A stretch of 64,000 bases of DNA from Methanothrix soehngenii GP6 (GCF_000204415.1 NC_015416.1:2542001-2606000), one strand, 5' to 3'. Numbered from the stretch's first letter, positions 33,457 to 42,355 are shown. A program made the numbers and translations. Notes: generated by a model not told the origin, from the letters alone.

Positions 33457-35028
33457 TTACCATAACAGGTATCCAAAATACCTGGCGGCATAGACCAGGC
33501 CCACCAGGATTACCAGCAGCCCGAAGATCTTGCTGGTCCACTCTCCCACCGATATATACTTCTCCCCGATCCTGCCGCCCACCATTCGGGAGAAGGTGGT
33601 GATGGGGATGATGGGCACTCCATGGCCGATGCCGAAGAAGAAGAGCATCGTCCCGCCGACCAGGGGGGCGACATCCTGGCTTGCCAGCCAGATCAGGACT
33701 GGCATCACCATGGAGAGGGCACAGGGAGCCCAACCCAGGGCGAAGAAGATCCCCAGGGTGAAGGCGCCGATGAACGCAGAATAGCGGAAGAGGTTTAGCG
33801 AGAACTCCACAGCCTTTTGGAGCAGGCTCTTCTCCTCCTCCATGGGCTCGGCCAAGCTGGCTGAGCCTGGACCATCGGATGGCTCATCTGTCCCATCGAC
33901 GCCAGCCTGATGGAAGCGCATACGGGATGTGACCGGCTCGATGATCTCCCCCAGGGGCTTGAAGCTGCCGATTCCAAGCATGACCATGATGCTCCCGGCC
34001 AGAAGGTCGAAGATCTTTGAATCCCGGAAGAAGACGCCTATCTGGGATATGAACAGCCCGAGCACAAAGAAGACAACCGCCATGCCGAGGGTGAAGGCGA
34101 CGCCGATCATGAATCCCTCTCTTGAGGTGGAGGCGCTGGCTCGCAGGTATTCGTCCTTCCTGCGAACGGTCATCACATAAGAGAACACAGCGATCATCAG
34201 GGCGATGGAGCAGGGGGCAAGGGAGGTGAAGATGCCCAGAAGGAACATGCCAAAGGCGGTGACATCCTTCCTTGAGACCTCATTCTCCATCCTGGTCCAG
34301 AGGGCGGAGAAGATGCCTGCTGCCCCCTCTGGGCGGGCCTCCACCTCTGCAGGAGGGGAGGCTTCCCCTTCCACCATAAGAGCTGTCCCATTGAGCTCCT
34401 GGATGTCATCCAGAAGGCTCTGGGCCTTCTGCACCCCATCTTCTATCCCTTCACCCACCCGGTAGACGTGGTAGACCGGGCCGATTCTGCCCTCTCTGTC
34501 GATCAGAACAATGGTGGGATTGGAAGAGCCGCCTCTCACCGTCCAATAGTCCAGGTATTTGCTCCCTATGGGATATGGGTCCAGATCCTCGATCCAGGGC
34601 CAGGTTATATTGACCTCCCACCAGGTTTGGGCCAGCTCCCGGCCGTCAATGGAATAGGGGTTCTTCCTCAGGTTCAGGGTTACTATCTGGACATTGGTGT
34701 CTAGGGCCTTGAGGGCTGCAAGCTCCTCTACCTGCCCCGAGAGGGACTTTTCGCATTCAATGCATAGGGGGTTCTCGATATTTGTTATATGCAGGACCAC
34801 CGGGGAGCCCATGAAATCGGATAGATTGAAGCTCCTTTGATCCCAGCTGGTTGCGAAAAAGTCCGGCGCCTGCGCTTCATCTGCTAGCGCGGGACTGATG
34901 GATAGGGATATGAATAATAGCGCGAATAAAGATATAATAGAAACTGGCAAAATGAGAGCGTGAGGGGGATTAGAGCCCGGCTTGCTCAGACCACCCACGC
35001 CATCTTTCACTGCCATTAGGCCGATCAC
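33457..35028 (-). CDS. Redoxin-CcdA fusion, second copy
   Basis: 523 residues, GTG 35028 overlapping the stop of the upstream gene (GTGA); ATG 35016 is an alternative. Same plan as 22263-23684: signal/TM, redoxin domain with ENPLCIECEKSL, CcdA membrane domain with FTSLAPCSIALMI and GWAPCALSMVMP. It is longer because of an Ala/Glu-rich linker before the membrane domain and an acidic loop inside it. Carries reducing equivalents across the membrane. The two copies differ throughout, so the duplication is not recent. Confidence 0.87.
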   Translation of the reverse strand: MIGLMAVKDGVGGLSKPGSNPPHALILPVSIISLFALLFISLSISPALADEAQAPDFFATSWDQRSFNLSDFMGSPVVLHITNIENPLCIECEKSLSGQVEELAALKALDTNVQIVTLNLRKNPYSIDGRELAQTWWEVNITWPWIEDLDPYPIGSKYLDYWTVRGGSSNPTIVLIDREGRIGPVYHVYRVGEGIEDGVQKAQSLLDDIQELNGTALMVEGEASPPAEVEARPEGAAGIFSALWTRMENEVSRKDVTAFGMFLLGIFTSLAPCSIALMIAVFSYVMTVRRKDEYLRASASTSREGFMIGVAFTLGMAVVFFVLGLFISQIGVFFRDSKIFDLLAGSIMVMLGIGSFKPLGEIIEPVTSRMRFHQAGVDGTDEPSDGPGSASLAEPMEEEKSLLQKAVEFSLNLFRYSAFIGAFTLGIFFALGWAPCALSMVMPVLIWLASQDVAPLVGGTMLFFFGIGHGVPIIPITTFSRMVGGRIGEKYISVGEWTSKIFGLLVILVGLVYAARYFGYLLW

Positions 35029-35597
35029 TGCTCCCAGTCAGCCGCATTCTGCTGGTGATAGTAAATGGAATCGTCTGCATAGCTGTTGATATCGTCCGTG
35101 CTCATGATATCAATCTCGCTATGCCAGCCAACCTCAACCTCGCCGTCCTCGTTCTCTATCAGAGTGAGGAAGATGGTGGTGGGAACATACTGCTTCTTGC
35201 CTGTGGGACTGTAGATATCCAGAACCTCCATCGCCTTCAGGATTCCGTCTCCCTCAGCCAGAATGCTGTAGAACCGGATATCGTCGTTGTGGATTTTTAT
35301 AGCATCATTTATCCTGGGGACATGGGTCACGCAGGGCAGGCAGTTGTTCTGGTGGATCAGGATCAGCAGAGGTCTGTCCTCCAGAGCCTCAATAACCCAA
35401 TCCGGGTGATTTACGGCAGAGCCAGAGTCGATGTTTTTGTCCGGGTATGTCGTCCACCAATCAGAATCACCCGAGCCTAGAGAATGCTCAGGACCATTGT
35501 CATCCTCTTCCTCTGCCAGGGCAAAGGCACAGAAAAGAGAGATGGCCAAAAGAGAGGTAATCAATATTGTGAGGAAATTTGTGAATCGATCAAGCAT
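35025..35597 (-). CDS. Secreted thioredoxin-like protein, second copy
   Basis: 190 residues. Signal peptide to about residue 28 (FCAFALAEEE), then the EHSLGSGDSDWWTTYPD segment also present in the 23715 paralogue. Active site is in HQNNCLPCVTHVPRI; note CLPC, the same four residues as in the rhodanese-like loops at 2-2367. It is translationally coupled to the redoxin-CcdA gene by a 4-bp overlap. No operator palindrome was seen upstream of this copy. Confidence 0.85.
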   Translation of the reverse strand: MLDRFTNFLTILITSLLAISLFCAFALAEEEDDNGPEHSLGSGDSDWWTTYPDKNIDSGSAVNHPDWVIEALEDRPLLILIHQNNCLPCVTHVPRINDAIKIHNDDIRFYSILAEGDGILKAMEVLDIYSPTGKKQYVPTTIFLTLIENEDGEVEVGWHSEIDIMSTDDINSYADDSIYYHQQNAADWEQ

Positions 35598-36036
35598 GAT
35601 TTAAACCTCCGAATTCGTCCTCTTTTATTCTTTATTTGAATATTTAGAGATTCCCGTCTTCTTGCGATGATAGATCTGCAGCAACTTCTGCAGTGCTGGA
35701 ATCGGCAGCAGTTTCTCCTTTGGGATTTTGGTGTCAAAGGCGTTTTGCCATGAGAGCATAGCCAGGCAGAAGAATGACAATAGCCCCTCAAGAAATCGCC
35801 AGACGTGGATCTCTTGCTTCCTTTATGCAGAACCATTACGAGCAATTAAGTCATAGTCCTCGGTATTTATCGCTTTTGGGCCGGGATCGGTATATACATT
35901 TCACATATAGCACATTGGGCCTGCATCCCGCACCTTGAACCAGTGACTATGACCAAATCTGCAATTTTAGCTCAGAAAAACTTTAAATTCCATGAAGTCG
36001 TATTTAAAAAAGGATACATATTGGAGGATATAAAAA

Positions 36037-36360
36037 ATGGCCAATGAAACTGAGAAGAAACCGAGGTCCAGGAAGAAGAGAGGAATGGCTGAAGCAGGAG
36101 TGGCAGCGGTCAAATCAAAGAGAGTGACTGGGAAGGGAGGGGGGATGACGGAGGAGTCTGTGGATCTGGTATTCGGTATCAATGCCGGCATAATTTGGGA
36201 CCTGCTCAGCCTAAAGGGCCCGATGCCGGCCAGGGAATTGGCCAAGTCTGCCGCTCTGCGGATAGATGATGTCCATGGCGCACTGGGCTGGCTGGGCAGA
36301 GAGGGCAAGATCAATGTGAATAAGAAGGGACGGTCAAGGATTTATTCCCTGAGGCCTTGA
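36037..36360 (+). CDS. Winged-helix DNA-binding protein (DUF2582-like)
   Basis: 107 residues: a basic Lys/Arg-rich N-terminal tail of about 40 residues, then a winged helix with GIIWDLLSLKGPMPARELAK and VHGALGWLGREGKINVNKKG. The fold resembles the DUF2582 winged helices of methanogens and Bacteroides. The basic tail suggests non-specific DNA contact. GGAGGATATAAAAA precedes the ATG. Stands alone between two noncoding stretches. Confidence 0.78.
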   Translation: MANETEKKPRSRKKRGMAEAGVAAVKSKRVTGKGGGMTEESVDLVFGINAGIIWDLLSLKGPMPARELAKSAALRIDDVHGALGWLGREGKINVNKKGRSRIYSLRP

Positions 36361-36662
36361 ATTATCTCGGGGCCTTATCGATCCAGCCCCGAAGGCTCAT
36401 CTTCTTTTAATGGCTTCTCGCTATTTGGCATGGGTGAACTTGAATCGCAAATTCTCTGTATCCTTTTGCATCTGGGGTGAACCGCGATCCGGAACCAACC
36501 ACAAACTTAAATGATCCTCAGGACAGGTATTATACAAGCAGGATGAAAACTGTGATAAGCCTGGTATTCCTGTTATGCTTGATATGGGCAGTGAAGGCTG
36601 CTGCCTCATTGGAACTCTGATTCCAACCCACAAACTAACCATGTTAACTCTCGTAGACAAGC
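36361..36662. other. 302-bp stretch with a signal-peptide-like remnant
   Basis: Between the winged-helix gene and the APC fragment. It contains a 25-codon frame, ATG 36543 to TGA 36620, that reads like an isolated signal peptide (MKTVISLVFLLCLIWAVKAA). This is probably the 5' end of a lost secreted-protein gene. Nothing else is recognised. Confidence 0.35.
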
Positions 36663-37256
36663 ATGCGTCTTGAACGCGAATGGAAAATTTGTCCCACGAA
36701 GGATTGTGCCCCCTTCTCTGACATCGCCCGTTATGCCCTGGGACCGAATGCCTCTGCCATCATATCCATCATGGCGCTCTTTGCTACCACCAACACCGTT
36801 CTGCTCATGCTCCTCGCCTCATCCCGGATCATCTACGGCATGGCCAGTTCCGGATCGCTTCCCCCAATCCTGGCATCTGTCCACCCTCGAACCCATGCTC
36901 CCTGGATTGCTACAATCCTCTCCATGATCATAGCCATGTCCTTTGTCTTCCTGGAGGATATCGCCTTCGTGGCCAATGTCAACAACTTCACCGTATTTGT
37001 GACCTTCATTGTGATCAATGCCGTCCTGATATCCCTGCGATACAAAAAGCCCCAGATCGCTCGCCCCTTCCGGGTGCCAATTTCGTGGGGGAAGCTTGCG
37101 GTCCTTCCCGTTCTGGGGATATTATTCAATCTTCTGATGCTGATTCAGCTGGAGACCAGGGTTATGGCCATCGGCCTGGGCCTGGGCGGCCTGGGAGCAT
37201 TAGCTGCCCTGATTAGCATGCGCTATATCAGGTCGGATATAAAAAAAATTGATTAA
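36663..37256 (+). pseudogene. APC-family amino acid permease, C-terminal fragment
   Basis: 197 codons from an incidental ATG. After about 16 unrelated residues the sequence matches the last third to half of an APC transporter: APFSDIARYALGPNASAIIS, FATTNTVLLMLLASSRIIYG and KPQIARPFRVP, with about five membrane segments. The first six or seven segments are missing, so it cannot be a working transporter. The deletion joint lies beside the CHAT operon, which could mark its insertion point. Confidence 0.75.
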
Positions 37257-37266
37257 AAATTCTATT

Positions 37267-37764
37267 TCAAGCAGAGACCAGGGATAGTTTCACTGTTTGC
37301 GCAAACTCTGATTGGCCGCTGCCTTTAGCCAATAAAGATATCTCCCCTTTTGCATTCACGACGAAATTCAATTCGACTGAAGCATCTTTAAGAGTGAATT
37401 TTGGCTCACCTTCTGAAGCATTTTTTATGCCTTCTTGAATAGCTTTTATCGCTTTAACAAGGTCTTTCTCAAAAGCCTCTGTCCTGGTTGCAGTTCGAGT
37501 AGTCGATCTCGCTGGCACAAGCGTGAGCTGGATGGTTTGAAGCTCTTTGCTTGCCAATTCTGCACTGGCACCTAAACTGCCTATTACTGGAATAGTTATC
37601 TTTAGCTCTCCGCCTGCGACCTTTTCAACAACAGCTTTCAGCGTGAGCTCAAGCTTCTCTATATTGAGTGCCTTCTTTTCAGATTCACTCTTCTGAGCCG
37701 CTTTAATCGCTCTCTTAACTCCTGCAATTACCTTTTCGATATCTGCGCCTGAAATCTCGGACAT
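37267..37764 (-). CDS. Two tandem Trypco2-like domains
   Basis: 165 residues. The N-terminal half (3-86) starts with an amphipathic helix (ADIEKVIAGVKRAIKAAQKS), then beta strands ending ELQTIQLTLVPA. The C-terminal half (93-165) repeats the plan: KDLVKAIKAIQEGIKNASEG, strands, and ending FAQTVKLSLVSA. This helix plus beta pattern with a final xLxLxP strand fits Trypco2 (trypsin-co-occurring domain 2), known beside trypsin- and caspase-like proteases in predicted conflict systems. It is the third gene of the TPR-CHAT operon, 30 bp after the protease, with GGTGAGAG before the ATG. It may be an adaptor or a protease substrate. Family call is from pattern only. Confidence 0.55.
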   Translation of the reverse strand: MSEISGADIEKVIAGVKRAIKAAQKSESEKKALNIEKLELTLKAVVEKVAGGELKITIPVIGSLGASAELASKELQTIQLTLVPARSTTRTATRTEAFEKDLVKAIKAIQEGIKNASEGEPKFTLKDASVELNFVVNAKGEISLLAKGSGQSEFAQTVKLSLVSA

Positions 37765-37794
37765 TTTCTCTCACCTTCAAATTTATGACCTTTT

Positions 37795-38946
37795 CTAAGA
37801 ATCGAGCATCATTGCCTCGGGATCTGCATAAAGGACATATGCCAGCCAGCTCGAATTGTAGGGCTTAGCCCTGCGGATCTCCTCCCGTGCATGACGAAAT
37901 GCTTGTGCGATAGGGAATTTGTCTCTTAATAGGGCAGTATAAAAGCTCTTGGCAAATAGAACTGCCAGTTGATCATCTACCTCCCACATGGCTCCGATGA
38001 ATGCCCCAACATGAGCTATATTGACAAAGCAAACCGGCCAGCCGCCCAGCCATGTTAAGCTAGACCCTGTTCGTCCAGTATGACATGCATTGATGAAGAT
38101 GAGTGGCCTTTGACGTCCTTCCCCGAATTTTGTATTTATATCATCAGGTCTTAGCGGTTGTCCAGATAGAATAATTGGAGATCTTGAAGGCATTTTTTCG
38201 TCAAATTCCCCGTGGCAGGCAAAATGCATAATAGAGAAGTTCTGATGCTCTAGCCATTCCAAAACTTCAAGATACCCCTGTAAAGGCCTTTTGCCTTTTA
38301 CACCTTTGTGCAGATCGTTTAACCTTTCCACGAAATCCATTTCCTCACTCAAATGCTCCAAATCTGTTTTTGAGGAGGATACGGGTAAAGCTATGCCCAA
38401 TGGTAAGATTTCGATATTGGCAGATTCAGAGAGCCATCTGGACATGGCAAATTTTTGACACCAGAAAGGTTCCACTTCGGTATTATTGTAGGGTCTAATT
38501 ATCTCCCACGGTATCCATGGTTCATCTGAAGTTATCATTAATGATTTGGTGTGGGAACGAAATTGCCAGTATTCATCTTTTAATTCTTTAGGAATTATCA
38601 ACTGCCAAAGGTGTTTTCCTATTGAGCTCAGGCGAGCCTCTGCTACGGATTGCTCATCTGCTGAGAGGTCATACTTGGCCATTTCGCTCAGTTCATTATA
38701 AATTTCTTTTACTTTTTCCTGTGGCGATTCTGAAAGCTTTGTCACTCCAAAATTCTTAAAATTATATCTATTATTTCCTCTCAAAGAATGCAGGTAAAAA
38801 TGCAGCATATGCTCGTTGCTTAAAGGATCCATTTGCACAATTAATTCAAGGTCTGGCCCAGAATAATTCAATTCCTTGGATATTGATTTCTGAATGCTCT
38901 TTTCTTTCTGCAAATATGCCGTCAATTCATTGGGCCTCCGAAACAT
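37795..38946 (-). CDS. CHAT-domain caspase-like protease
   Basis: 383 residues. The C-terminal CHAT domain (about 165-383) has the catalytic pair: His245 in HFACHGEFDE and Cys288 in INACHTGRTGSS. Other family marks are WIPWEIIRP, PIILSGQPLRPDDI and FIGAMWEVDDQLAVLFAKSFY. CHAT proteases are clan CD Cys proteases related to caspases and separase. The N-terminal 160 residues are alpha/beta and unrecognised. ATG 38946 lies 20 bp inside the end of the TPR gene, so translation is coupled. In type III-E CRISPR a TPR-CHAT protein is switched on by its partner and cleaves a target protein; a similar sensor-protease logic is likely here. Confidence 0.87.
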   Translation of the reverse strand: MFRRPNELTAYLQKEKSIQKSISKELNYSGPDLELIVQMDPLSNEHMLHFYLHSLRGNNRYNFKNFGVTKLSESPQEKVKEIYNELSEMAKYDLSADEQSVAEARLSSIGKHLWQLIIPKELKDEYWQFRSHTKSLMITSDEPWIPWEIIRPYNNTEVEPFWCQKFAMSRWLSESANIEILPLGIALPVSSSKTDLEHLSEEMDFVERLNDLHKGVKGKRPLQGYLEVLEWLEHQNFSIMHFACHGEFDEKMPSRSPIILSGQPLRPDDINTKFGEGRQRPLIFINACHTGRTGSSLTWLGGWPVCFVNIAHVGAFIGAMWEVDDQLAVLFAKSFYTALLRDKFPIAQAFRHAREEIRRAKPYNSSWLAYVLYADPEAMMLDS

Positions 38947-41332
38947 TCACGTTCTTTCTTACCATGCCTATCCGTCTTCCAGATTGATAGAAATCCACGC
39001 GAATTTGATTCTCCCTGGGGGAAAGTGGAATGATAGAAAAATCTGCAATTTTCGAGTCTTCATTTTTTGCTACATTCAGAATCCTAGTTTCCTCGCCGTT
39101 CACTGCGAAATTTGGGGCCAGAAGCGCCATCTCTATTCTTGGAAATTGACTCTGCAGATAAGAATATTCGATAAAAACAGCATCAATGCCTTGATCTGAT
39201 GCCTCTGCTTGCAGCTGGACGAGGATATTTGATTCCTGGTTCACTCTGAGCTTCTCTGAATGAGTCAGCCTGGGATACAGGATAAATCTATCAAGAGGAT
39301 CTTTTCCAAGAACCTTACGGCGAATTTCTGTTGCCTGGCGGAAAAGCGGCTCAGCATCGCTGTATCTGCCCATCGATCGATACAGCACTGCGAGGTTGTT
39401 CAGACTCTGGGCGTAGTCGGGATGATCTTCGCCTAGCGATTTGCGCCAAATTTCTGTTGCCTGGCGGAAAAGCGGCTCAGCATCGCTGTATCTGCCCATC
39501 GAATAATACAGGCCAGCAAGGTTGTTCAGGCTCTGGGCGTAGTCGGGATGATCTCTGCCTAGCGATTTGCGCCGAATTTCTGTTGCCTGGCGGAAAAGCG
39601 GCTCAGCTTCGCTGTATCTGCCCATCGAATCGTACACCAATGCAAGGTTGTTCAGACTGGTAGCGTAATTGGGATGATCTCCGCCTAGCGATTTGCGCCA
39701 AATTTCTGTTGCCTGGCGGAAAAGCGACTCAGCATCGTTGTATCTGCTCATCGATCGATACAGCTCTGCGCGGTTGTTCAGGCTAGCGGCGTAGTCGGGA
39801 TGATCTTCGCCTAGCGATTTACGCCAAATTTCTGTTGCCTGGCGGAAAAGCGGCTCGGCATCGCTATATCTGCCCACCGATCGATACAGTTCTGCGAGGT
39901 TGTTCAAGCCGGTGGCGCAGTTGGGATGATCTTCGCCTAGCGATTTGCGCCAAATTTCTGTTGCCTGGCGGAAAAGCGGCTCAGCATCGCTATATCTGCC
40001 CATCGATCGATACAGCACTGCGAGGTTGTTCAGGCTAGCGGCGTATTCGGGATGATCTTCGCCTAGCGATTTGCGCCAAATTTCTGTTGCCTGGCGGAAA
40101 AGCGGCTCAGCATCGCTGTATCTGCCCATCGATCGATACAGCTCTGCGAGATTGTTCAGGCTCTGGGCATAGTCGGGATGGGCTTCACCTAGCGATTTGC
40201 GCTGAATTTCTGTTGCCTGGCGGAAAAGCGGCTCAGCATCGCTGTATCTGCCTATAGAATAGTACATCAATGCGAGGTTGTTCAGGCTCTGGGAGTAGTC
40301 AGGATGATCTTCGCCTAGCGATTTGCGCCGAATTTCAGTTGCCTTGCGGTAGAGCGGCTCAGCATCGCTGTATCTGCCCATCGATCGATACAGCTCTGCG
40401 AGATTGTTCAGGCTCTGGGCATAGGCGGGATGGTCTTCACCTAGCGATTTGCCCCAATTTTCTATTGCCTTTCGGTAGAGCGGCTCAGCATCGCTGTATC
40501 TGCCCATCGAATAATACAGGCCAGCAAGATTGTTCAAGCTCTGGGAGTAGTCAGGATGATCTTCGCCTAGCGATTTGCGCCGAATTTCTGTTGCCTGGCG
40601 GAAAAGCGGCTCAGCTTCGCTATATCTGCCCATCGAATCGTACACCAATGCAAGGTTGTTCAGGCTGGTGGCGTAATTGGGATGATCTTCGCCTAGCGAT
40701 CTGCGCCAGATTTCTATTGCCTTGCGAAAAAGCGGCTCAGCTTCGTTGTATCTGCCCATCGATCGATACAGGATAGCGAGGTTGTTCAGGCTAGCAGCGT
40801 AGTTGGGATGATCTTCTCCCAGTGATTTGCGCCGAATTTCTGTCGCCTGGCGGAAAAGCCGCTCAGCTTCGCTATATCTGCCTATAGATCGATACAGCTC
40901 TGCGAGGTTGTTCAAGCCGGTGGCGCAGTTGGGATGATCTTCGCCTAGCGATTTGCCCCAAATTTCTGTTACCTGGCAGAAAAGCGGCTCCGCATCGTCG
41001 TATCTGCCCATGGAATAGTATACCAATGCAAGGTTGTTCAGGCTAGTGGCGTAGTCGGGATGATCTTCGCCTAGCGATTTGCGGCAAATTTCTGCTGCCT
41101 GGCGGAAAAGCGGCTCAGCATCGTTGTATCTGCCCATCGATCGATACAGCTCTGCAAGGTTGTTCAGGCTAGCGGCGTAGTCGGGATGATCATAGCCCAC
41201 TTTTTGCCAAATTAAGTCCCTTAGTTCCTCGGCAAAGGCTATTGCCTGAATATAATTACCATCATTACGAAAGTCAATGACCTTTTCGTTGAGAATCAAA
41301 ATCTTATTATCGATTTCTTCCTCAGTCATCAT
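38927..41332 (-). CDS. 15-repeat TPR protein with C-terminal beta-rich domain
   Basis: About 801 residues; AAAGGA precedes clustered TTG 41335, ATG 41332 and ATG 41329, and either ATG is likely. A helical lead of about 45 residues is followed by 15 repeats of 42 residues (LGEDHPDYAxSLNNLAxLYRSMGRY, written as pattern, then DAEPLFRQATEIRRKS), the NB-ARC/kinesin light chain type TPR. The last 127 residues form a beta-sandwich-like domain (IEMALLAPNFAVNGEE, RVDFYQSGRRIGMV), which in many CHAT proteins is fused just before the protease. Here it is the end of a separate gene that overlaps the protease gene by 20 bp. The TPR solenoid probably binds the trigger or target. Confidence 0.88.
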   Translation of the reverse strand: MMTEEEIDNKILILNEKVIDFRNDGNYIQAIAFAEELRDLIWQKVGYDHPDYAASLNNLAELYRSMGRYNDAEPLFRQAAEICRKSLGEDHPDYATSLNNLALVYYSMGRYDDAEPLFCQVTEIWGKSLGEDHPNCATGLNNLAELYRSIGRYSEAERLFRQATEIRRKSLGEDHPNYAASLNNLAILYRSMGRYNEAEPLFRKAIEIWRRSLGEDHPNYATSLNNLALVYDSMGRYSEAEPLFRQATEIRRKSLGEDHPDYSQSLNNLAGLYYSMGRYSDAEPLYRKAIENWGKSLGEDHPAYAQSLNNLAELYRSMGRYSDAEPLYRKATEIRRKSLGEDHPDYSQSLNNLALMYYSIGRYSDAEPLFRQATEIQRKSLGEAHPDYAQSLNNLAELYRSMGRYSDAEPLFRQATEIWRKSLGEDHPEYAASLNNLAVLYRSMGRYSDAEPLFRQATEIWRKSLGEDHPNCATGLNNLAELYRSVGRYSDAEPLFRQATEIWRKSLGEDHPDYAASLNNRAELYRSMSRYNDAESLFRQATEIWRKSLGGDHPNYATSLNNLALVYDSMGRYSEAEPLFRQATEIRRKSLGRDHPDYAQSLNNLAGLYYSMGRYSDAEPLFRQATEIWRKSLGEDHPDYAQSLNNLAVLYRSMGRYSDAEPLFRQATEIRRKVLGKDPLDRFILYPRLTHSEKLRVNQESNILVQLQAEASDQGIDAVFIEYSYLQSQFPRIEMALLAPNFAVNGEETRILNVAKNEDSKIADFSIIPLSPRENQIRVDFYQSGRRIGMVRKNVNVSEAQ
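39311..41200 (-). repeat. 126-bp coding tandem repeats (15 copies)
   Basis: Fifteen in-frame 126-bp units encode the TPR solenoid. Many neighbours differ by only a few bases, and third-codon positions are often shared between units, which points to recent duplication or gene conversion rather than conserved protein alone. Copy number could differ between strains, and assembly of this stretch deserves care. Confidence 0.9.
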
Positions 41333-41380
41333 CAATCCTTTCTTTTTCGCGAGATTAAGATTTGTTTGTTATTTTAATCC

Positions 41381-41390
41381 ATATAAATTA
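41381..41390 (-). promoter_or_regulatory. TATA-like promoter element of the TPR-CHAT operon
   Basis: Minus-strand AATTTATATG lies about 50 bp before the TPR gene start, with an A-rich flank. That predicts a transcription start near 41357 and a short leader containing the AAAGGA ribosome site. Confidence 0.45.
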
Positions 41391-41528
41391 GTTTTCATAG
41401 GAGATCAATGAGATATATTGCAATTTACAGCTATCTAGCCTTTTCAAGATGATATTGTATTTGATGATGTTGATAGTATGCAGTAATCCATGGGAAAATT
41501 AGCATTTCAAAAATCGAGAAAAAGTTGT

Positions 41529-41747
41529 TTAGTGATGCGCTCCATGCGCATCTGCATGTGCGCCATGGGGCGCTGCGTTTGTCCCTCCTTTTACAATCAG
41601 GAAGTCCTTATCCAGATAGGCCTGATGGGCCAGGTCCAGGCATTCTTTGCAGATATAGAAGATCTCATCCTTGGGGCCGTGAATGGTGGCCAAGTTGAGC
41701 TTGACAGGAACCGTCTCCTTCTCAACAAGACAGAGGGCGCACTTCAT
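41529..41747 (-). CDS. Small Cys/His protein, putative metal binding
   Basis: 72 residues. It has CALC at residues 3-6, ICKEC near 32-36, forming a two-knuckle Zn-finger-like pattern, then a His/Ala-rich tail GAHADAHGAHH. Such tails occur in Ni or Zn handling proteins. No family recognised. It lies upstream in strand order of the TPR-CHAT operon and 50 bp downstream of ubiX; it probably belongs with the ubiX cluster rather than the CHAT system. Confidence 0.65.
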   Translation of the reverse strand: MKCALCLVEKETVPVKLNLATIHGPKDEIFYICKECLDLAHQAYLDKDFLIVKGGTNAAPHGAHADAHGAHH

Positions 41748-41797
41748 CTAATTTCACCTTTTACTCGCACTGATTCGCACGGTTATAAGCATTTCCT

Positions 41798-42355
41798 TCA
41801 TTCTCCTTCCCATCTTTTATAAAGGTCATTCTCCAGGCCCAGGAGATCAAGCACCCTTCCCACCAGCACATCCACCAACTCTGCAAGGCTTTTGGGCTGG
41901 GAGTAGAAGGCAGGGCAGGCGGGCAAGATCACTGCACCTGCCTCGCTGGCAGCTACCATATTGCGCAGCTGAATCAGGCTCAGGGGCGTCTCCCTGGGGA
42001 CCAAAATCAGCCTCCTCTTCTCTTTCAGGCATACGTCGGCGCAGCGGGTGATCAGGGTATCCGAGGATCCGCAGGCAATCCCTGAGAGGGTTCCCATACT
42101 GCAGGGGATGACCACCAGGGCGTCGAAGAGATGCGATCCGCTGGCTACCGGCGCGGAGAAATCTTTGGGGGCATAAACATGGGCCGCCAGCTCCTCCACC
42201 CCTCGGGCCGGCGAGCTGGTCTCTATCTCGATGATCTTTCGGGCTGAATCGGTGATTATCAGGTGGGTGGTGCAGCCCTTCGCCTTAAGAGCTTCCAGGA
42301 GCCGGATTCCATACTGCACTCCTGAAGCCCCGCTGATTCCTACAACGATCTCCAT
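41798..42355 (-). CDS. ubiX: UbiX-type flavin prenyltransferase
   Basis: 185 residues. The flavin-binding start VVGISGASGVQYGIRLLEAL, the VIPCSMGTLSGIACGSSDTL loop and VPRETPLSLIQLRNM are diagnostic. UbiX attaches a dimethylallyl group to FMN to make prenyl-FMN, cofactor of UbiD decarboxylases. In methanogens this supports menaquinone-like or other decarboxylations and biosynthesis. No ubiD is in the window. Confidence 0.94.
   Translation of the reverse strand: MEIVVGISGASGVQYGIRLLEALKAKGCTTHLIITDSARKIIEIETSSPARGVEELAAHVYAPKDFSAPVASGSHLFDALVVIPCSMGTLSGIACGSSDTLITRCADVCLKEKRRLILVPRETPLSLIQLRNMVAASEAGAVILPACPAFYSQPKSLAELVDVLVGRVLDLLGLENDLYKRWEGE

Noticed and set aside
39311-41200. Plus-strand reading frames opposite the TPR repeats
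   Set aside because: They exist only because the 126-bp coding repeats are read in antisense; they have no ribosome sites or protein-like features.
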